8,205 nt of DNA, taken from JBDHZU01 sp039812085 (GTDB lineage Bacteria > Actinomycetota > Actinomycetes > S36-B12 > UBA10799). The position numbers and the translations under genes are program-made. Of the stretch, positions 6,539 to 8,205 are shown piece by piece. Under the pieces are notes generated by a model. The model was not told the DNA's origin, searched no databases, and was given only the letters and a program-made list of their open reading frames with translations. Every line of letters starts with the position of its first letter. Within the stretch, counting starts at the first letter, position 1. The DNA is taken from the NCBI GenBank assembly GCA_039812085.1, contig JBDHZU010000091.1, positions 1 to 8,205 of the forward strand, given 5' to 3'.

Positions 6539-7312
6539 GTGAGTCTTCAATTACTGCCCGCCGTTGATGTCGCTGCCGGTAAGGCGGTGCGTCTGGTTCA
6601 AGGCGCTGCTGGAACAGAAACCGATTACGGCGACCCAAGTGCTGCCGCGTTGCAGTGGCAAGAACAGGGGGCGCAGTGGATTCATCTCGTCGACCTGGAT
6701 GCGGCTTTTGGGCGTGGGTCCAATGCAGAACTGATCGCTGACACCATCGGTCGCCTAGATGTGAACGTGGAACTGTCGGGCGGGATTCGCGATGACGAGT
6801 CACTCAAAGCAGCGCTCGCTACCGGCTGCCGCCGGGTCAATATCGGTACCGCTGCTTTGGAAGATCCGGTCTGGTGTTCCAAGGTAATCACCGAATTTGG
6901 CGACCGAGTCGCAATTGGTCTGGACGTTCGTGGCACCACTTTGGCCGCACGAGGTTGGACCCAGGATGGTGGCGATCTATGGGAGACGATCAGTCGCCTG
7001 GAATCTGATGGCTGTGCGCGCTACGTCGTCACCGATGTGACCAAAGACGGAACTCTTAACGGCCCCAACATCGACCTGCTGAAGGCGGTCTGTCAAGAAG
7101 TGACCTCGCCAGTGGTCGCCAGCGGTGGGGTGGCAAGCCTGGAGGATCTTCATCAGCTTGCGGCACTTGTTCCGCATGGTGTGGAAGGCGCGATTGTGGG
7201 TAAGGCGCTCTACAACCAAAACTTCACCTTGTCGGAGGCGCTGGCAGCAGTCGCCGATCGGGAAGACTTCATCGACCCACGTCTGGTCGAAGGTCACGTT
7301 GACGAGCTGTAA
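6539..7312 (+). CDS. hisA: PriA-type HisA: ProFAR isomerase, probably also phosphoribosylanthranilate isomerase
   Basis: This (beta/alpha)8-barrel enzyme isomerises ProFAR to PRFAR, the substrate of HisF. With the GTG at 6539 the protein has 257 residues and begins MSLQLLPAVDVAAGKAVRLVQG, the usual HisA/PriA N-terminus. Catalytic D10 and general-acid D170 (DVTKDGT) are present. Further residues are R18, S80 in ELSGGIRD, D129 in GLDV, and T165. The loop ARGWTQDGGDLWE with R138 and W140 is the hallmark of PriA, which in Streptomyces and Mycobacterium also performs the TrpF step of tryptophan synthesis. I infer dual activity from this loop. About 15 extra C-terminal residues (DFIDPRLVEGHVDEL) extend beyond the usual end. 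An alternative ATG at 6506 overlaps hisH by 11 bases and would add 11 unconserved residues. It lies between hisH and hisF, 12 bases before hisF. Confidence 0.96.
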   Translation: MSLQLLPAVDVAAGKAVRLVQGAAGTETDYGDPSAAALQWQEQGAQWIHLVDLDAAFGRGSNAELIADTIGRLDVNVELSGGIRDDESLKAALATGCRRVNIGTAALEDPVWCSKVITEFGDRVAIGLDVRGTTLAARGWTQDGGDLWETISRLESDGCARYVVTDVTKDGTLNGPNIDLLKAVCQEVTSPVVASGGVASLEDLHQLAALVPHGVEGAIVGKALYNQNFTLSEALAAVADREDFIDPRLVEGHVDEL

Positions 7313-7324
7313 GGCGAACGCGCG

Positions 7325-8098
7325 ATGACATTGGCAGTACGCGTCATCCCGTGTCTGGATGTTGATGCCGGACGGGTAGTGAAGGGTGTCAACTTCACGG
7401 GTTTGCGCGATGCCGGAGATCCGGTCGAACTAGCAGCGGCCTATGACCGAGCCGGCGCGGATGAACTGATCTTCCTGGACATCACGGCCAGCAGTTCTGA
7501 CCGGTCGACGACCTACGATGTGGTGCGACGAACTGCCGAACAAGTGTTCATCCCATTAACTGTCGGTGGAGGCGTTCGCACGATCGACGATATTGACCGG
7601 CTCCTACGAACTGGGGCAGACAAGGTCGGTATCAATACCGGAGCAATTGCGCGACCAGAGTTTCTGACCGAGGCAGCCCATCGATTTGGCGCGCAGTGCG
7701 TGGTGTTGTCGGTTGACGCGCGACGTTGTCCGCCCGGAACCGAGCAGACTCCCAGCGGGTTTGAGGTGACCACTCATGGTGGTCGGCAAGGCACCGGAAT
7801 TGACGCCGTTGAATGGGCGCAACAGGGAGCTGAGCGTGGAGCGGGGGAGATCCTGCTGAACTCGATGGATGCTGACGGCACCAAAGATGGCTATGACCTC
7901 GAACTCATCGAACTGGTTCGACCAGTGGTGGATGTTCCGTTGATTGCCAGCGGCGGTGCGGGAAAGCTTGATGATTTTGTTCCTGCGGTGCAAGCCGGTG
8001 CCGATGCAGTGTTAGCTGCATCGGTCTTCCACTTCCAGACGCTGACCATCCCCGACGTGAAGACTCGAATGCGGGAAGCGGGACTTACCGTCCGCTAG
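7325..8098 (+). CDS. hisF: Imidazole glycerol phosphate synthase, cyclase subunit
   Basis: HisF takes ammonia from HisH and PRFAR and makes imidazole glycerol phosphate plus AICAR, which returns to purine synthesis. The 257-residue (beta/alpha)8 barrel is full length. It begins MTLAVRVIPCLDVDAGRVVKG, with catalytic D12 (Asp11 in the Thermotoga enzyme) and second catalytic D131 in LSVDARR. The phosphate-binding loops TVGGGVR (79-85), GINTGA (102-107), ASGGAG (208-213) and AASVFHF (231-237) are all seen, as is GEILLNSMDADGTKDGYD (174-191). The start ATG at 7325 has AAGG at 7311-7314, immediately overlapping the hisA stop, so the two genes are probably coupled. The stop TAG overlaps the stop of the gene on the other strand. 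No hisI follows directly on the plus strand, unlike Corynebacterium and Mycobacterium operons as I remember them. Confidence 0.98.
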   Translation: MTLAVRVIPCLDVDAGRVVKGVNFTGLRDAGDPVELAAAYDRAGADELIFLDITASSSDRSTTYDVVRRTAEQVFIPLTVGGGVRTIDDIDRLLRTGADKVGINTGAIARPEFLTEAAHRFGAQCVVLSVDARRCPPGTEQTPSGFEVTTHGGRQGTGIDAVEWAQQGAERGAGEILLNSMDADGTKDGYDLELIELVRPVVDVPLIASGGAGKLDDFVPAVQAGADAVLAASVFHFQTLTIPDVKTRMREAGLTVR

Positions 8099-8101
8099 CG
8101 G
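8092..8101. repeat. Perfect 10-bp palindrome holding both convergent stop codons
   Basis: CCGCTAGCGG is its own reverse complement. The central CTAG supplies the TAG stop of hisF at 8096-8098 and, on the other strand, the TAG stop of the convergent gene at 8095-8097. Both proteins therefore end in Arg (CGC) followed by TAG. As RNA it could only form a 3-bp stem with a 4-base loop, so it is a poor intrinsic terminator. No U-tract follows. Confidence 0.6.
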
Positions 8102-8205
8102 TGCACGACGTAGACCGACAGATCAGTCTGCTCGAACTGCTTGAGCGCAGCATCGTCGCCAACCAATTCCACGTCGGCGACCTGTTTGCGTCCATATGCG
8201 TAGAG
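8095..8205 (-). CDS. C-terminal end of a convergent gene, possibly TIGR03085-type protein (5' part outside window)
   Basis: The minus strand is open from the window edge to TAG at 8095-8097 and encodes 36 residues: LYAYGRKQVADVELVGDDAA, then LKQFEQTDLSVYVVHR. The codons look genuine (a balanced, GC-biased third position), and no other frame offers a better alternative for this stretch. The pattern ELxLYxYGR...V.VEL.GD..A...F...DL resembles the C-terminus of TIGR03085/maleylpyruvate-isomerase-like (DinB-fold) proteins of actinobacteria, a family I recall close to hisF and hisI in several genomes. That name is a tentative match from memory based on a short fragment. The gene is convergent with hisF and overlaps its stop, leaving no room for a conventional terminator between them. 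Confidence 0.65.
   Translation of the reverse strand, partial: LYAYGRKQVADVELVGDDAALKQFEQTDLSVYVVHR

Overview
The window is part of an actinobacterial chromosome and carries a nearly continuous block of histidine biosynthesis genes. The evidence for Actinobacteria is threefold: (i) the HisA has the RGW...GG loop typical of the dual-function PriA enzyme; (ii) the gene order hisD-hisC-hisB-(small membrane ORF)-hisH-hisA-hisF is the actinobacterial arrangement; (iii) a four-helix, DUF2567-like membrane protein, a family I know from actinobacteria, lies beside dnaE. Base composition looks like high-50s % GC by eye, lower than typical Streptomyces, and TTA codons are used freely. I cannot assign a genus.

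Layout, left to right. Bases 1-1483 encode the C-terminal 493 residues of the replicative DNA polymerase III alpha subunit (DnaE), with the beta-clamp motif and the OB fold. Three bases later, on the same strand, is the four-TM membrane protein (1487-2089). A YbaK/EbsC-family gene on the minus strand (2093-2605) converges on it with a 3-bp gap. A 54-bp divergent intergenic region (2606-2659) separates ybaK from hisD. Both of these genes have a TANNNT -10 hexamer exactly six bases before the start codon and no Shine-Dalgarno sequence, which suggests leaderless transcripts.

From 2660 to 8098 runs the his block, all on the plus strand: hisD and hisC (GTGA overlap), hisB (46-bp gap, strong AGGAG), a 51-residue two-TM protein (stop/start overlap TAGTG), hisH, hisA/priA and hisF (gaps of 12-22 bp). 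HisH and HisF form the glutamine-dependent IGP synthase. HisA supplies its substrate (PRFAR). HisB, HisC and HisD carry out later steps: IGP dehydration, transamination of imidazole acetol phosphate, and oxidation of histidinol. Histidinol-phosphate phosphatase, hisG and hisI/hisE are not in the window. The last 111 bases are the C-terminal end of a convergent minus-strand gene whose stop codon shares a CTAG with the hisF stop.

The points most worth a second look are the unlisted small membrane protein inside the operon, the YbaK homologue that appears to have lost every canonical catalytic residue, and the repeated TANNNT-N6-start arrangement, including one just before hisA. I found no mobile element, CRISPR array, tRNA or rRNA. 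No stretch longer than about 60 bases lacks a gene.
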